DNA from: UBA4722 sp044221135 | Lineage (GTDB): Bacteria > Pseudomonadota > Gammaproteobacteria > DSM-16500 | Direction of reading: 5' to 3' | DNA length: 32,237 nucleotides | NCBI GenBank assembly: GCA_044221135.1 | Contig: JBGAPT010000021.1 | Span: 1 to 32,237, forward strand | Shown: piece after piece, positions 1 through 7,940 of the stretch | Layout of the letters: every line of letters begins with the position of its first letter | Numbering within the stretch: the first letter of the stretch is position 1 | Translations under genes and position numbers: made by a program | Notes under the pieces: generated by a model | What the model saw: the letters and a program-made list of their open reading frames with translations, nothing else | What the model was told of the DNA's origin: nothing | The model's database searches: none

Positions 1-114
1 ATTTTTTTAAAGAACTTCGATACTCAGTGCCCTATCAGCCTCTCACTCTCACCTTTCTCTTCCCAGACCTTTCGTCCAGAGTGCGAATTCTACAGCCATC
101 ACTCCCATTGTCAA
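1..114 (-). promoter_or_regulatory. rRNA operon promoter and leader (boxA-like), running leftward out of the window
   Basis: On the minus strand a perfect -35 TTGACA (114 to 109) is followed after 16 bp by a -10 TAGAAT (92 to 87). Upstream of the -35 is a run of A and T (about 118-140) that would suit an UP element. Transcription should start near position 80. At the left edge the minus strand reads GTTCTTTAAAAA (15 to 4), close to the gammaproteobacterial boxA antitermination element GCTCTTTAACA that precedes 16S rRNA. From memory, tyrS and anmK sit beside an rRNA operon in Pseudomonas as well, which fits. The rRNA itself is outside the window, so this is a strong inference rather than proof. 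Confidence 0.75.
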
Positions 115-315
115 CTCCGTTTTTTAAAATGTTTTAATAATTTCTGCATGCCAACAAATACCATTCTCTCTCAGGCTCAGTTTTCCTCTGAAAGGTAAGA
201 GCGGAGTAGGATAATAGGAGGCTGTTAGATTTTTAATCATTTAAAGTCAATAAAAGATCCATATTTGGACAATTTATGGTATGCTACGCCTAAATTACAC
301 GAGAAGTTATTACTT

Positions 316-1632
316 ATGTCATTACCTTCTATGCTAACATCTCGCGTTGCACGTAATGCATTTGGATATGGAGTTGCATTTGCGCTTGCTCCGCTGACTC
401 TTTGCGCTTTGGGTGTTGCGGCACCGGCGGGTGTCTCAGCGGCCGCATTTTGGGTGCTGATGACTTGCAGCGTAGGTATGTTGGGTGGGCTTATTGGTGT
501 AGTAAGGGCATACGAATTAGAAAATTCTAAGAGAAGAATCCAATTTACATTTACCAAAAGAAAAAAAGATAAAGGGTCAACTGCTCCCAGCAAAGAAACA
601 GGAGGCAAATCACATCATTTGTTGTTAAAAAACCCAGAGATTGCTTCAGGTTTTTCTGCGCTTCCATATAACACAGTAATGGCATTTTGGAGACACATAG
701 CTCGCCGGACAGCCAGTCTGGGTCTATTTATTCCAGCAACACAAACGGACGCATTCAAAAATCTTATATATCGAAGATTTATGCTCCGCCAAAAACTTCA
801 CTACCCAAGCGAGCAGCTATCACTTTCTACTTCAAGTACACAATCTGCACTTCAAGAATCTTCTAGCTCCACCACAGCAGCTTTTAAAAAACTGAGAGAA
901 ACAACCACTACCCGTGATGAACATCAAAAAGATAGGCTAATTACTACAAGTGAAGAAAAAAGTATTTCTTTTTTATCATCACAAAACCAAAATATTATTT
1001 GGACTTTACTTTTTTTCCTTGATCATAGAGATGTATATGCACTGGGGAAAACATCAAGACTCATGCACAACACAACAAAGAATGCAGAAAAATTTTGGCA
1101 ATTTAGATGCTCTACCTTACTGAAAATCACTAATTTTAGCCCTTATAAAAGAGTAAATGAAACTTACTATCAGGCATTCCCGCGACTCTATAATACCTCG
1201 TTTTTACTTGTTAAAAGAACAGATCGTCAATTTGACGATCCTCTTGCATATTTTAATTCGGACCTCAAAAAAACTAACGCTCCTAGTTGCCTAGCTCCTG
1301 GTAGCAATTGCTTCCGCTTATTACACATAGCCATAGGAAAAGCATTAGATGAGACGGCAACAGTCCGCGGTGCGCGTTATATCCTAGAAATAAGGTTGCC
1401 CATCAATCAGACTCAGAAAATACTAACAGAAAAAAATGGAAAAACGCTTTATTCATTTATTACAAAAATTTATCTTCCTGATGCAGATGACAATGACGAA
1501 AAAATTATGCATGTTGAGTTTAAAGGTGGAGCTCTTGTTAAAAGAAATCTTTCGCCTAATTATTCCGCTAAGGCAAACCCTGAATTACCTGCTAAACAAA
1601 AAGCCTTTAGCCACAGGCCAATGAATCAATAA
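316..1632 (+). CDS. Membrane protein with F-box-like motif, candidate secreted effector
   Basis: Not a recognised family. With the ATG start the protein has 438 residues. Two adjacent hydrophobic segments rich in Ala, Gly and Leu lie at about residues 14-38 and 43-64 and would form a membrane hairpin. A basic, Ser/Thr-rich stretch follows. Residues 220-266 resemble an F-box: hydrophobic residues, then FLDHRDVYALGKTSR, then FW and RC, matching the F-box pattern of LxFLxxxDLxxLxxTSRxxxxxxxxxxFWxxRC. F-boxes are mostly eukaryotic and recruit SCF ubiquitin ligase; in Legionella they occur in Dot/Icm effectors. A TTG start at 265 would add 17 residues, but the ATG has GAGAAG about 9 bases upstream. 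The gene lies between the rRNA promoter and tyrS, and its last 7 bases overlap the end of convergent tyrS. The effector role is inference; the reading frame is secure. Confidence 0.7.
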   Translation: MSLPSMLTSRVARNAFGYGVAFALAPLTLCALGVAAPAGVSAAAFWVLMTCSVGMLGGLIGVVRAYELENSKRRIQFTFTKRKKDKGSTAPSKETGGKSHHLLLKNPEIASGFSALPYNTVMAFWRHIARRTASLGLFIPATQTDAFKNLIYRRFMLRQKLHYPSEQLSLSTSSTQSALQESSSSTTAAFKKLRETTTTRDEHQKDRLITTSEEKSISFLSSQNQNIIWTLLFFLDHRDVYALGKTSRLMHNTTKNAEKFWQFRCSTLLKITNFSPYKRVNETYYQAFPRLYNTSFLLVKRTDRQFDDPLAYFNSDLKKTNAPSCLAPGSNCFRLLHIAIGKALDETATVRGARYILEIRLPINQTQKILTEKNGKTLYSFITKIYLPDADDNDEKIMHVEFKGGALVKRNLSPNYSAKANPELPAKQKAFSHRPMNQ

Positions 1633-2825
1633 GCGTTTCTTCCTATCACTTTAATGAAGCGTCTCTTCCCCACTTGCAAAATAATTGTTTTATTTTCTGG
1701 CAAGACATACTGCATATCTGTCAATCGTTCGCCGTCTATTTTAACTGCGCCTTGTTGAATCATTCTGATCGCATCTGATGTGCTGGAAGTGAGGCCTGCT
1801 TCTTTAATGATATTCGCAATTTTTGTGCCTGGTGTTAATTGCACTTCTTCTAAATCTTCTGGGATCATGCCTTGCTGAAACTGTTCTACGAATTTTTCAT
1901 GGGCATGGACTGCAGCAGCACGATCATGAAAACGCGCTACAATTTCTTCTGCTAATAAAAATTTAATATCTCTAGGGTTTTTACCTGCAGCGACTTCTTG
2001 TTTAAATTGTGAAATTTCAGTCATCGATCTAAAACTAATTAATTCGAAATATACCCACATCGTTTCATCCGACACTGACATCACTTTTCCGAAAATTTCA
2101 CTCGGTGGTTCATCAATCCCTATATAATTTCCTAGTGATTTAGACATTTTCTTAACGCCATCTAATCCTGGCAGCAAAGGCAAGGTAATGACGGTCTGTG
2201 GTTTTTGGTCGAAATGCTTTTGTAGTTCTCGGCCCATTAATAAATTAAATTTCTGATCAGTACCGCCTAATTCTACGTCCGCTTGCATCGCGACAGAATC
2301 ATAGCCTTGCAATAGAGGATAAAGAAACTCGTGAATCGCAATCGCATGTCCACTGGTGTAACGTTTATGAAAATCATCACGCTCTAGCATTCTTGCAACT
2401 GTATGAGTGGCTGCTAATTTAATTAAATCAACAGGAGACAGTTTATCCATCCATTCTGAGTTAAAACAGACTTGTGTTTTTTGAGGATCTAATACTTTGA
2501 AAACTTGTTTTTGATAAGTCGCGGCATTTTCCGCCACTTGTTCTCGTGTTAAAGGGGGGCGTGTTTCATTTTTACCCGAAGGGTCGCCAATCATGCCGGT
2601 AAAATCGCCGATTAAGAAAAGTATCGTATGGCCTAATTCCTGGAGTTGGCGCATTTTATTCAGCAATACTGTATGCCCTAAATGCAAATCAGGTGCGGTG
2701 GGATCAAACCCTGCTTTAATACGTAAAGGCTTATTTGTCTTTAGCCGTTCAACCAAATCTGTCTCTAACAAAATCTCATCCGTGCCGCGGCGAATAAGTT
2801 CTAATGATTCTTGTAGCGACCCCAT
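1626..2825 (-). CDS. tyrS: Tyrosyl-tRNA synthetase
   Basis: Charges tRNA-Tyr with tyrosine in the cytoplasm. The 399-residue protein has the class I signature HLGH at residues 48-51 in the context DPTAPDLHLGH, the KMSKS loop at 226-230, and a C-terminal S4-like RNA-binding segment (about 335-399, with the IRMIQQGAVKIDG pattern). The sequence looks like the TyrS form found in Pseudomonas and Haemophilus rather than the 424-residue E. coli enzyme. An upstream ATG at 2867 is in frame, but AGAGGA seven bases before the ATG at 2825 decides for the shorter start. The gene is divergent from anmK with a short shared promoter region. Its stop overlaps the end of the convergent F-box-like gene by 7 bases. 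Confidence 0.95.
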   Translation of the reverse strand: MGSLQESLELIRRGTDEILLETDLVERLKTNKPLRIKAGFDPTAPDLHLGHTVLLNKMRQLQELGHTILFLIGDFTGMIGDPSGKNETRPPLTREQVAENAATYQKQVFKVLDPQKTQVCFNSEWMDKLSPVDLIKLAATHTVARMLERDDFHKRYTSGHAIAIHEFLYPLLQGYDSVAMQADVELGGTDQKFNLLMGRELQKHFDQKPQTVITLPLLPGLDGVKKMSKSLGNYIGIDEPPSEIFGKVMSVSDETMWVYFELISFRSMTEISQFKQEVAAGKNPRDIKFLLAEEIVARFHDRAAAVHAHEKFVEQFQQGMIPEDLEEVQLTPGTKIANIIKEAGLTSSTSDAIRMIQQGAVKIDGERLTDMQYVLPENKTIILQVGKRRFIKVIGRNAY

Positions 2826-2890
2826 GTTTAATCCTCTGTAAAAGTATATAATGATGCACAATAGCACAATTGCTTTTAAAGGAAAAACAG

Positions 2891-3982
2891 ATGAGTGAAC
2901 TTTATATAGGTCTGATGTCTGGTACGAGTGCGGATGGCATTGATGCGGCGCTTGTTGATTTCAGCCAACCTCAACCCAGGCTAGTGCACAGCTACTATTA
3001 CAAATTTCCCTCCGATCTCAGACAAGCCATTCTGGGGCTCTGCCAATCGGGTGCAGATGAAATTAAACGCATGGGTGATCTTGATATTTTACTGGGTAAT
3101 GCATTTGCTGATGCAGTTCATGTGTTACTGCAGGAAAGTCAGACCTCTGCTAAACAAGTACGCGCGATTGGCTGCCACGGCCAAACAATTCGGCACTACC
3201 CTGATCGTCGCTATACGTTACAAGTAGGTGACCCTAATATTATCGCTGCTGAAACTCACATTACGACCATTGCAGATTTTCGCCGTCGTGATATGGCTCT
3301 TGGTGGACAAGGCGCGCCTTTGGTGCCTGCATTTCATCAAGCTGTTTTTGCTAAGAAAGGACAAAATCGAGCAATAGTGAATATCGGTGGGATTGCAAAC
3401 ATTACTCTTTTATCAGGTGATGACCCCAATATACTAGGTTTTGATACGGGACCAGGCAATACGTTACTCGATGCATGGACAGAACAGCATTTGCAACAGG
3501 CTTATGATAAAGATGGCGCATGGGCTAGCGAAGGTAAAGTCAACCCTGTCTTGCTCGAAAAATTATTAGCCGATCCTTTTTTTCAGGCATCGCCGCCTAA
3601 AAGCACGGGGCGTGAATATTTTAATCTTGAATGGTTAGGAAAATATTTAGTAACGCCGCTCTCTCCCGCTGATGTACAAGCCACTTTAATTGCTCTGACT
3701 GCACAAAGTATTGTTGCAGCTATAAAAAATTATTTTTCGCAAGCTGAAATAATTATTTGTGGCGGAGGTATACATAATACTTTATTGATGGATCAACTAA
3801 AAAATAATGCTGCGCCACTCTCTGTTTATTCCACTCGTGAATTTGGAATTGATCCGGATTGGGTTGAAGCTATTGCTTTTGCATGGCTAGCTAAGCAAAC
3901 GCTATCAAGTCAAACAGGTAACATTACAGCTGTCACTGGCGCAAAACAAGCTGCGATTTTGGGCGGGATTTATCAGGCGTAA
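2891..3982 (+). CDS. anmK: Anhydro-N-acetylmuramic acid kinase
   Basis: Phosphorylates and opens 1,6-anhydro-N-acetylmuramic acid released from peptidoglycan, giving MurNAc-6-phosphate for cell-wall recycling. The 363-residue protein begins with the family's nucleotide-binding motif GLMSGTSADGIDAALVDF and keeps the conserved GCHGQTIRH, LVPAFH and NIGGIANITLL segments and the GFDTGPGN loop. Length matches the family (about 370). The start is the ATG at 2891, preceded by AAGGA; an in-frame TTG at 2870 is less likely because the ribosome-binding site would lie inside the reading frame. Divergent from tyrS and convergent with recG, with only two bases between the anmK and recG stops. Confidence 0.95.
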   Translation: MSELYIGLMSGTSADGIDAALVDFSQPQPRLVHSYYYKFPSDLRQAILGLCQSGADEIKRMGDLDILLGNAFADAVHVLLQESQTSAKQVRAIGCHGQTIRHYPDRRYTLQVGDPNIIAAETHITTIADFRRRDMALGGQGAPLVPAFHQAVFAKKGQNRAIVNIGGIANITLLSGDDPNILGFDTGPGNTLLDAWTEQHLQQAYDKDGAWASEGKVNPVLLEKLLADPFFQASPPKSTGREYFNLEWLGKYLVTPLSPADVQATLIALTAQSIVAAIKNYFSQAEIIICGGGIHNTLLMDQLKNNAAPLSVYSTREFGIDPDWVEAIAFAWLAKQTLSSQTGNITAVTGAKQAAILGGIYQA

Positions 3983-3984
3983 AA

Positions 3985-6087
3985 TCACACTTGCCCATAA
4001 CGCTCACTCTCTCGCAACCAGCGTTTAATCAGTGGCGCAACAACTTCTTGATAATCTTGCAGAAGACTATTCGCTACCTGTGCCACCGCGGGAAATAAAT
4101 CACTATCTCGCACTAAATCTGCAATACGCAACGAAATATCGCCAGTCTGTTTTGTGCCTAAAACTTCGCCCGGGCCACGTAATTCTAAATCACGCTGCGC
4201 AATCTTAAATCCATCCGTTGTTTCACGCATCACAGCTAAACGTTCTTTAGCAAATTGAGCAATAGGTGCTTGATAGAGTAATAAGCAGTGACTTTCAATA
4301 GCACCTCGACCTACGCGACCGCGCAATTGATGCAATTGTGCCAACCCTAAACGTTCTGCATTTTCAATCACCATCAAACTTGCTTTAGGTACATCAACAC
4401 CCACTTCAATCACAGTGGTGGCTACCAATAAATGAATGTCGCCTTTTTTAAAAGCATGCATCACTTGTTCTTTATCTGCTGATTTCATTCGGCCATGCAA
4501 TAAAGCAACCTTTAATTCGGGTAGGGCAGCATGCAAAGTTGCTGCAGTGTCTTCAGCTGCCTGGCATTGCAATACGTCTGATTCTTCAATTAAAGTACAA
4601 ACCCAATACGCTTGTCGACCTGATTTGCATGCGTCGCGTATCCGTATTAATACTTCATCACGACGATCATTGGGAACAACACGAGTCACGACAGGTGTGC
4701 GGCCAGGCGGTAATTCATCGATAGTAGAACAATCTAAATCAGCATAGACACTCATCGCTAATGTACGAGGAATAGGTGTTGCGGTCATAATTAATTGATG
4801 AGGATAATAATGCATTTCATGCATCCCTTTTTCGCGTAACAATGCGCGTTGCTGCACACCAAAGCGATGCTGTTCATCGACTATAATTAAAGCCAATTTA
4901 GAAAATGTTATCCCTTTTTGGAAAATAGCTTGTGTACCAATGATCACTTGCGCTTGACCTGTTGCTATATCATTTATAACTTCACGGCGTAACGCTGTTT
5001 TAATTTGCCCGGATAGCATGACCACCTTAATACCCAATGGTTCAAACCATTTTTGAAAAGTAGTATAGTGCTGTTCTACTAATAATTCAGTGGGTGCTAA
5101 CACAGCAGATTGACAACCTTGCCCAACCGCCTGTAACACAGCCAACGCTGCAACAACTGTTTTTCCAGAACCTACATCACCTTGCACTAAACGTAACATA
5201 GGATGTGCACGACATAAATCTCTATCAATTTCTTCATGCACTCTCTGTTGTGCTGAAGTCAGCTTAAAAGATAATAATTTCAAAAATTGTGTAATCAATG
5301 CAGATGCATTAGGCAATGGAATAGCTCTCTGTACTTGAAATAAATTTTTCAAATTCAACAAACTTAAACGATGCGCTAATAATTCTTCGAATACTAATCT
5401 TTTTTGTGAGCCATGTTTTTTTTCAATCAACAGATCAAGTGGGGCATCTGAAGGAGGTGAATGTACGAAATTCAATGCTTCAGCGAGAGTAGGAAATGCC
5501 AGTTTTTGCAAAATGCTAGCAGGTAGAATATCTTGTAACAAACCACCATTACTCAATAATTTTAACGCTTGGGTCATTAATTTACGCCAAGTGCGCTGGC
5601 TCAACCCTTCTGTCGTAGGGTAAATAGGCGTAAGATTTTCTTCTACAGGAACAACTCTTTCTTGTGTTACCAATGCATATTCAGGATGAATCATCTCCAG
5701 ACCATACATGCCCAAACGGATTTCTCCAAAGCAGCGTAGCTTAGCACCGACTTTGAGTGTTTTCATTTGTTGAGTATTTAAATAGAAAAACCGCAGGTGA
5801 ATACGTCCCGTGGCATCTTCTAAGCGGCACAATAATTTAGTGCGCCCGCCTTTAGGCGTAGAGACAGTGATAATTTCACCTTCAATGACTACGTGATCAC
5901 CTGAAGTAATAGTCGCGATAGGATAAAGTCGAGTACGATCTTGATAGCGGGATGGAAGATGAAATAATAAATCTTGTACAGAATGAATACCTAAATGCAT
6001 CAAACGTTCTGCAATGCATTGACCTACGCCAGATAAGTGCTGACATGGAAGCACATTGAGATCAAGAGATGAAGAGTTAGATTTCAT
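3985..6087 (-). CDS. recG: ATP-dependent DNA helicase RecG
   Basis: Branch-migrates Holliday junctions and remodels stalled replication forks. The 700-residue protein has an N-terminal OB-fold wedge domain (about residues 60-150), then a superfamily 2 helicase core: Walker A GDVGSGKT at 303-310, a Walker B box of the DEQHRFG type, the MTATPIPRTLAM motif, and the C-terminal motifs LVATTVIEVGVDVP and QLRGRVGRG. All catalytic motifs are present and the length is typical. The ATG at 6087 is preceded by AGGTG six bases upstream; an in-frame GTG at 6096 overlaps that ribosome-binding site. A palindromic repeat element starts only about 25 bases upstream, so the recG promoter must lie in or beyond it. 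Confidence 0.95.
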   Translation of the reverse strand: MKSNSSSLDLNVLPCQHLSGVGQCIAERLMHLGIHSVQDLLFHLPSRYQDRTRLYPIATITSGDHVVIEGEIITVSTPKGGRTKLLCRLEDATGRIHLRFFYLNTQQMKTLKVGAKLRCFGEIRLGMYGLEMIHPEYALVTQERVVPVEENLTPIYPTTEGLSQRTWRKLMTQALKLLSNGGLLQDILPASILQKLAFPTLAEALNFVHSPPSDAPLDLLIEKKHGSQKRLVFEELLAHRLSLLNLKNLFQVQRAIPLPNASALITQFLKLLSFKLTSAQQRVHEEIDRDLCRAHPMLRLVQGDVGSGKTVVAALAVLQAVGQGCQSAVLAPTELLVEQHYTTFQKWFEPLGIKVVMLSGQIKTALRREVINDIATGQAQVIIGTQAIFQKGITFSKLALIIVDEQHRFGVQQRALLREKGMHEMHYYPHQLIMTATPIPRTLAMSVYADLDCSTIDELPPGRTPVVTRVVPNDRRDEVLIRIRDACKSGRQAYWVCTLIEESDVLQCQAAEDTAATLHAALPELKVALLHGRMKSADKEQVMHAFKKGDIHLLVATTVIEVGVDVPKASLMVIENAERLGLAQLHQLRGRVGRGAIESHCLLLYQAPIAQFAKERLAVMRETTDGFKIAQRDLELRGPGEVLGTKQTGDISLRIADLVRDSDLFPAVAQVANSLLQDYQEVVAPLIKRWLRESERYGQV

Positions 6088-6111
6088 AGAAAGCACCTAA
6101 AAATATAAATA

Positions 6112-6286
6112 GTAAGCGTTCAGAGTACTAAGCTGCAAACTTCATTTTTGGCCAATCTTGAACGATTTCTTTTAAAAAATGTGCTCACATACCTGTGTAT
6201 GCTCCGCTATTTTTTAAAAGAAATCCTTCAACCTTGGCTCAAAACTGAAGTTCTTCTGCAAGTCTAATGCCCCCGTGAACGGTTAC
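6112..6286. mobile_element. Palindromic miniature element, family 1, copy A
   Basis: A 175-bp element with ends GTAAGCGTTCA and TGAACGGTTAC. It is flanked by the exact direct repeat TATAAATAG (6104-6112 and 6287-6295), a likely target-site duplication of 8-9 bp. Most of the interior is one long imperfect palindrome (about 6139-6252): arms contain CCAA, TTGAA, GATTTC and runs of T and A, and the centre reads CTCACATACCTGTGTATG. It aligns over its full length with the inverted copy at 27859-28034. No coding capacity, so it would have to be moved by a transposase from elsewhere. It lies between recG and tRNA-Leu. Confidence 0.8.
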
Positions 6287-6329
6287 TATAAATAGGATGG
6301 TGAACACCTACAGCTCATTCAAAATAATT

Positions 6330-6358
6330 TTGACAAAAAACCCGTTTCTGATTACAGT
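6330..6358 (+). promoter_or_regulatory. Sigma-70 promoter for tRNA-Leu
   Basis: A perfect -35 TTGACA (6330-6335) and a -10 TACAGT (6353-6358) with 17 bp between. The tRNA begins only ten bases after the -10, so the leader would be about 2-4 nt. Confidence 0.65.
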
Positions 6359-6367
6359 GCAGATCAC

Positions 6368-6451
6368 GCCGAGGTGGTGAAACTGGTAGACACGCAAGTT
6401 TCAGGTACTTGTGGGGGAAACCCTGTGGAGGTTCGAGTCCTCTCCCCGGCA
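6368..6451 (+). tRNA. tRNA-Leu (anticodon CAG)
   Basis: An 84-nt class II tRNA that folds by eye. The anticodon stem CAAGT/ACTTG encloses the loop TTCAGGT, so the anticodon is CAG. The long variable arm is built on GGGG and CCC, and the T arm is GGAGG-TTCGAGT-CCTCT. The D loop has the usual GGTAGAC. The acceptor stem pairs GCCGAGG with CCCCGGC, leaving an A5-C68 mismatch that most tRNA-Leu genes do not have. The 3' CCA is not encoded. The gene converges on purA, whose stop is 15 bases away. Confidence 0.9.
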
Positions 6452-6465
6452 CTTTTAATTTTTAA

Positions 6466-7773
6466 TTAAGCTGTCACTTCTTCTGCAAAAAGATCTCGCA
6501 GCACAATCGTTTCATTACGATCAGGCCCTGTAGAAACAATATCAACAGGAATCCCGGCCAATTCTTCTATACGTAATAAATAATTTTTTGCATTTTTAGG
6601 CAATGCTGCAAATGTTTTAACGCCTGCAGTCGACTCTTTCCAGCCTGGTAAATCTTCATAGATAGGTTCACAAAGCGCAAGCTCAGCAGCATCCGTTGGC
6701 AACACAGTTATCTTATGTCCACGCAAATGATAGGCTGTACAAATACGTACTGTTTCCATACCATCCAATACATCCATTTTCATAACACATAACCCCGAAA
6801 AACTACTCAACTGGATTGAGCGACGCAATATAACCATATCCAACCAACCACAGCGCCGTGGTCGCCCCGTAACAGAACCGAACTCTTTACCGCGCTCTGC
6901 TAACTGTTTACCGATTTCATCGTGTAATTCTGTTGGAAAAGGTCCGCTCCCTACACGCGTAGTATAAGCTTTCATAACACCTACAATATAATCTAAATAT
7001 AAAGGACCAAAACCACTTCCTACACTGGCTGCACCAGCGACTGTATTGGATGAAGTGACATAAGGATACGTGCCATGATCAATATCCAACAACGTTCCTT
7101 GTGCGCCTTCAAAAATAATATGCTTACCCTGCGCACGATATTCAGCTAATAATCCAGGCACATCTGCCTTCATCGGCTGCAACTGCGGCGCAAGCGCCAG
7201 CATACTGTCACGTAATTGATTAAAATCAATAGGCTCATGTTGATGATAATTTTTTAAAATAAAATTATGGTAATCCAATACATCCGCTAACTTAGTACTA
7301 AACTGTTTTTCATCAAATAAATCACCAAAACGTAAAGCGCGTCTAGCCACTTTATCTTCATAAGCAGGGCCAATACCACGACCAGTCGTTCCAATTGCAC
7401 TTTTACCTTTTGCTTTTTCTCGCGCTTGATCTAACGCCACATGATACGGCAACACTAACGTACAGGATTCACTGATGCGCAACCGCTCTGTGACATGAAT
7501 ACCACGACGCTCCAGCTCACCCATCTCTTGCAATAAAGCAGTGGGTGATATAACAACACCATTACCAATCAAACAATGCACATGAGGATGTAAAATACCG
7601 GAAGGAATCAAACGTAAAATAGTTTTTTGGCCATCAATGACCAATGTATGTCCCGCGTTATGGCCTCCATGAAAACGGACTACCACTGACGCTTTCGCCA
7701 TCAGCATATCTACAATCTTACCTTTACCTTCATCGCCCCACTGACTGCCTAGAATAACAATATGCTTACCCAT
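6466..7773 (-). CDS. purA: Adenylosuccinate synthetase
   Basis: Joins IMP and aspartate using GTP, the first committed step to AMP. The 435-residue protein starts with the GTP-binding loop GSQWGDEGKGK and has the conserved FHGGHNAGHT, GTTGRGIGPAYEDK, EGAQGTLLDIDHGTYPYVTSSN and TVTGRPRRCGWLD-type segments (written here as GSVTGRPRRCGWLD). Length is typical. The ATG at 7773 matches the family start; an ATG four codons upstream (7785) has no ribosome-binding site of its own. In many gammaproteobacteria purA closes the hfq-hflX-hflK-hflC cluster, and that order is kept here except that hflX is missing. Confidence 0.96.
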   Translation of the reverse strand: MGKHIVILGSQWGDEGKGKIVDMLMAKASVVVRFHGGHNAGHTLVIDGQKTILRLIPSGILHPHVHCLIGNGVVISPTALLQEMGELERRGIHVTERLRISESCTLVLPYHVALDQAREKAKGKSAIGTTGRGIGPAYEDKVARRALRFGDLFDEKQFSTKLADVLDYHNFILKNYHQHEPIDFNQLRDSMLALAPQLQPMKADVPGLLAEYRAQGKHIIFEGAQGTLLDIDHGTYPYVTSSNTVAGAASVGSGFGPLYLDYIVGVMKAYTTRVGSGPFPTELHDEIGKQLAERGKEFGSVTGRPRRCGWLDMVILRRSIQLSSFSGLCVMKMDVLDGMETVRICTAYHLRGHKITVLPTDAAELALCEPIYEDLPGWKESTAGVKTFAALPKNAKNYLLRIEELAGIPVDIVSTGPDRNETIVLRDLFAEEVTA

Positions 7774-7940
7774 TTTTCTTCCCATATTTTATTAATAATT
7801 TGTAACGACTCACCACTCCCTCGCTTGAAAGCATAGCTCACAAACGCCAACCTAGTGCACTAAGGTATTACTTAAAAAGCTGGATTGCTTTTTCTTCGCT
7901 GCGCGCTGAGTCGCAATAGCGAGACGGGCACGAGCAGTTA
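7774..7940. repeat. purA-hflC spacer, possible decayed repeat element
   Basis: A 167-base spacer with no gene. The left side reads TAACGACTC (from 7802) and the minus strand of the right side reads TAACTGCTC (7941 to 7933), an inverted pair similar to the TAACYGTTC ends of family 1. TTATTA-rich sequence lies on both outer flanks. No large palindrome remains inside. It could be a worn family 1 copy or chance; evidence is weak. Confidence 0.25.

Noticed and set aside
218..223. Strong AGGAGG upstream of the first gene
   Set aside because: No ATG, GTG or TTG follows at a usable distance in an open frame; the first gene starts about 95 bases later.
265..315. TTG start extending the F-box-like protein by 17 residues
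   Set aside because: No ribosome-binding site before it, while the ATG at 316 has one; kept only as an alternative.
237..608. Open frame on the minus strand over the start of the F-box-like gene
   Set aside because: Lies opposite a better-supported gene, has no ribosome-binding site, and its protein shows no domain.
6139..6252. Reading the long palindromes as terminators or riboswitches only
   Set aside because: Flanking direct repeats and conserved ends in several places show that they are mobile elements, although they may also affect transcription.
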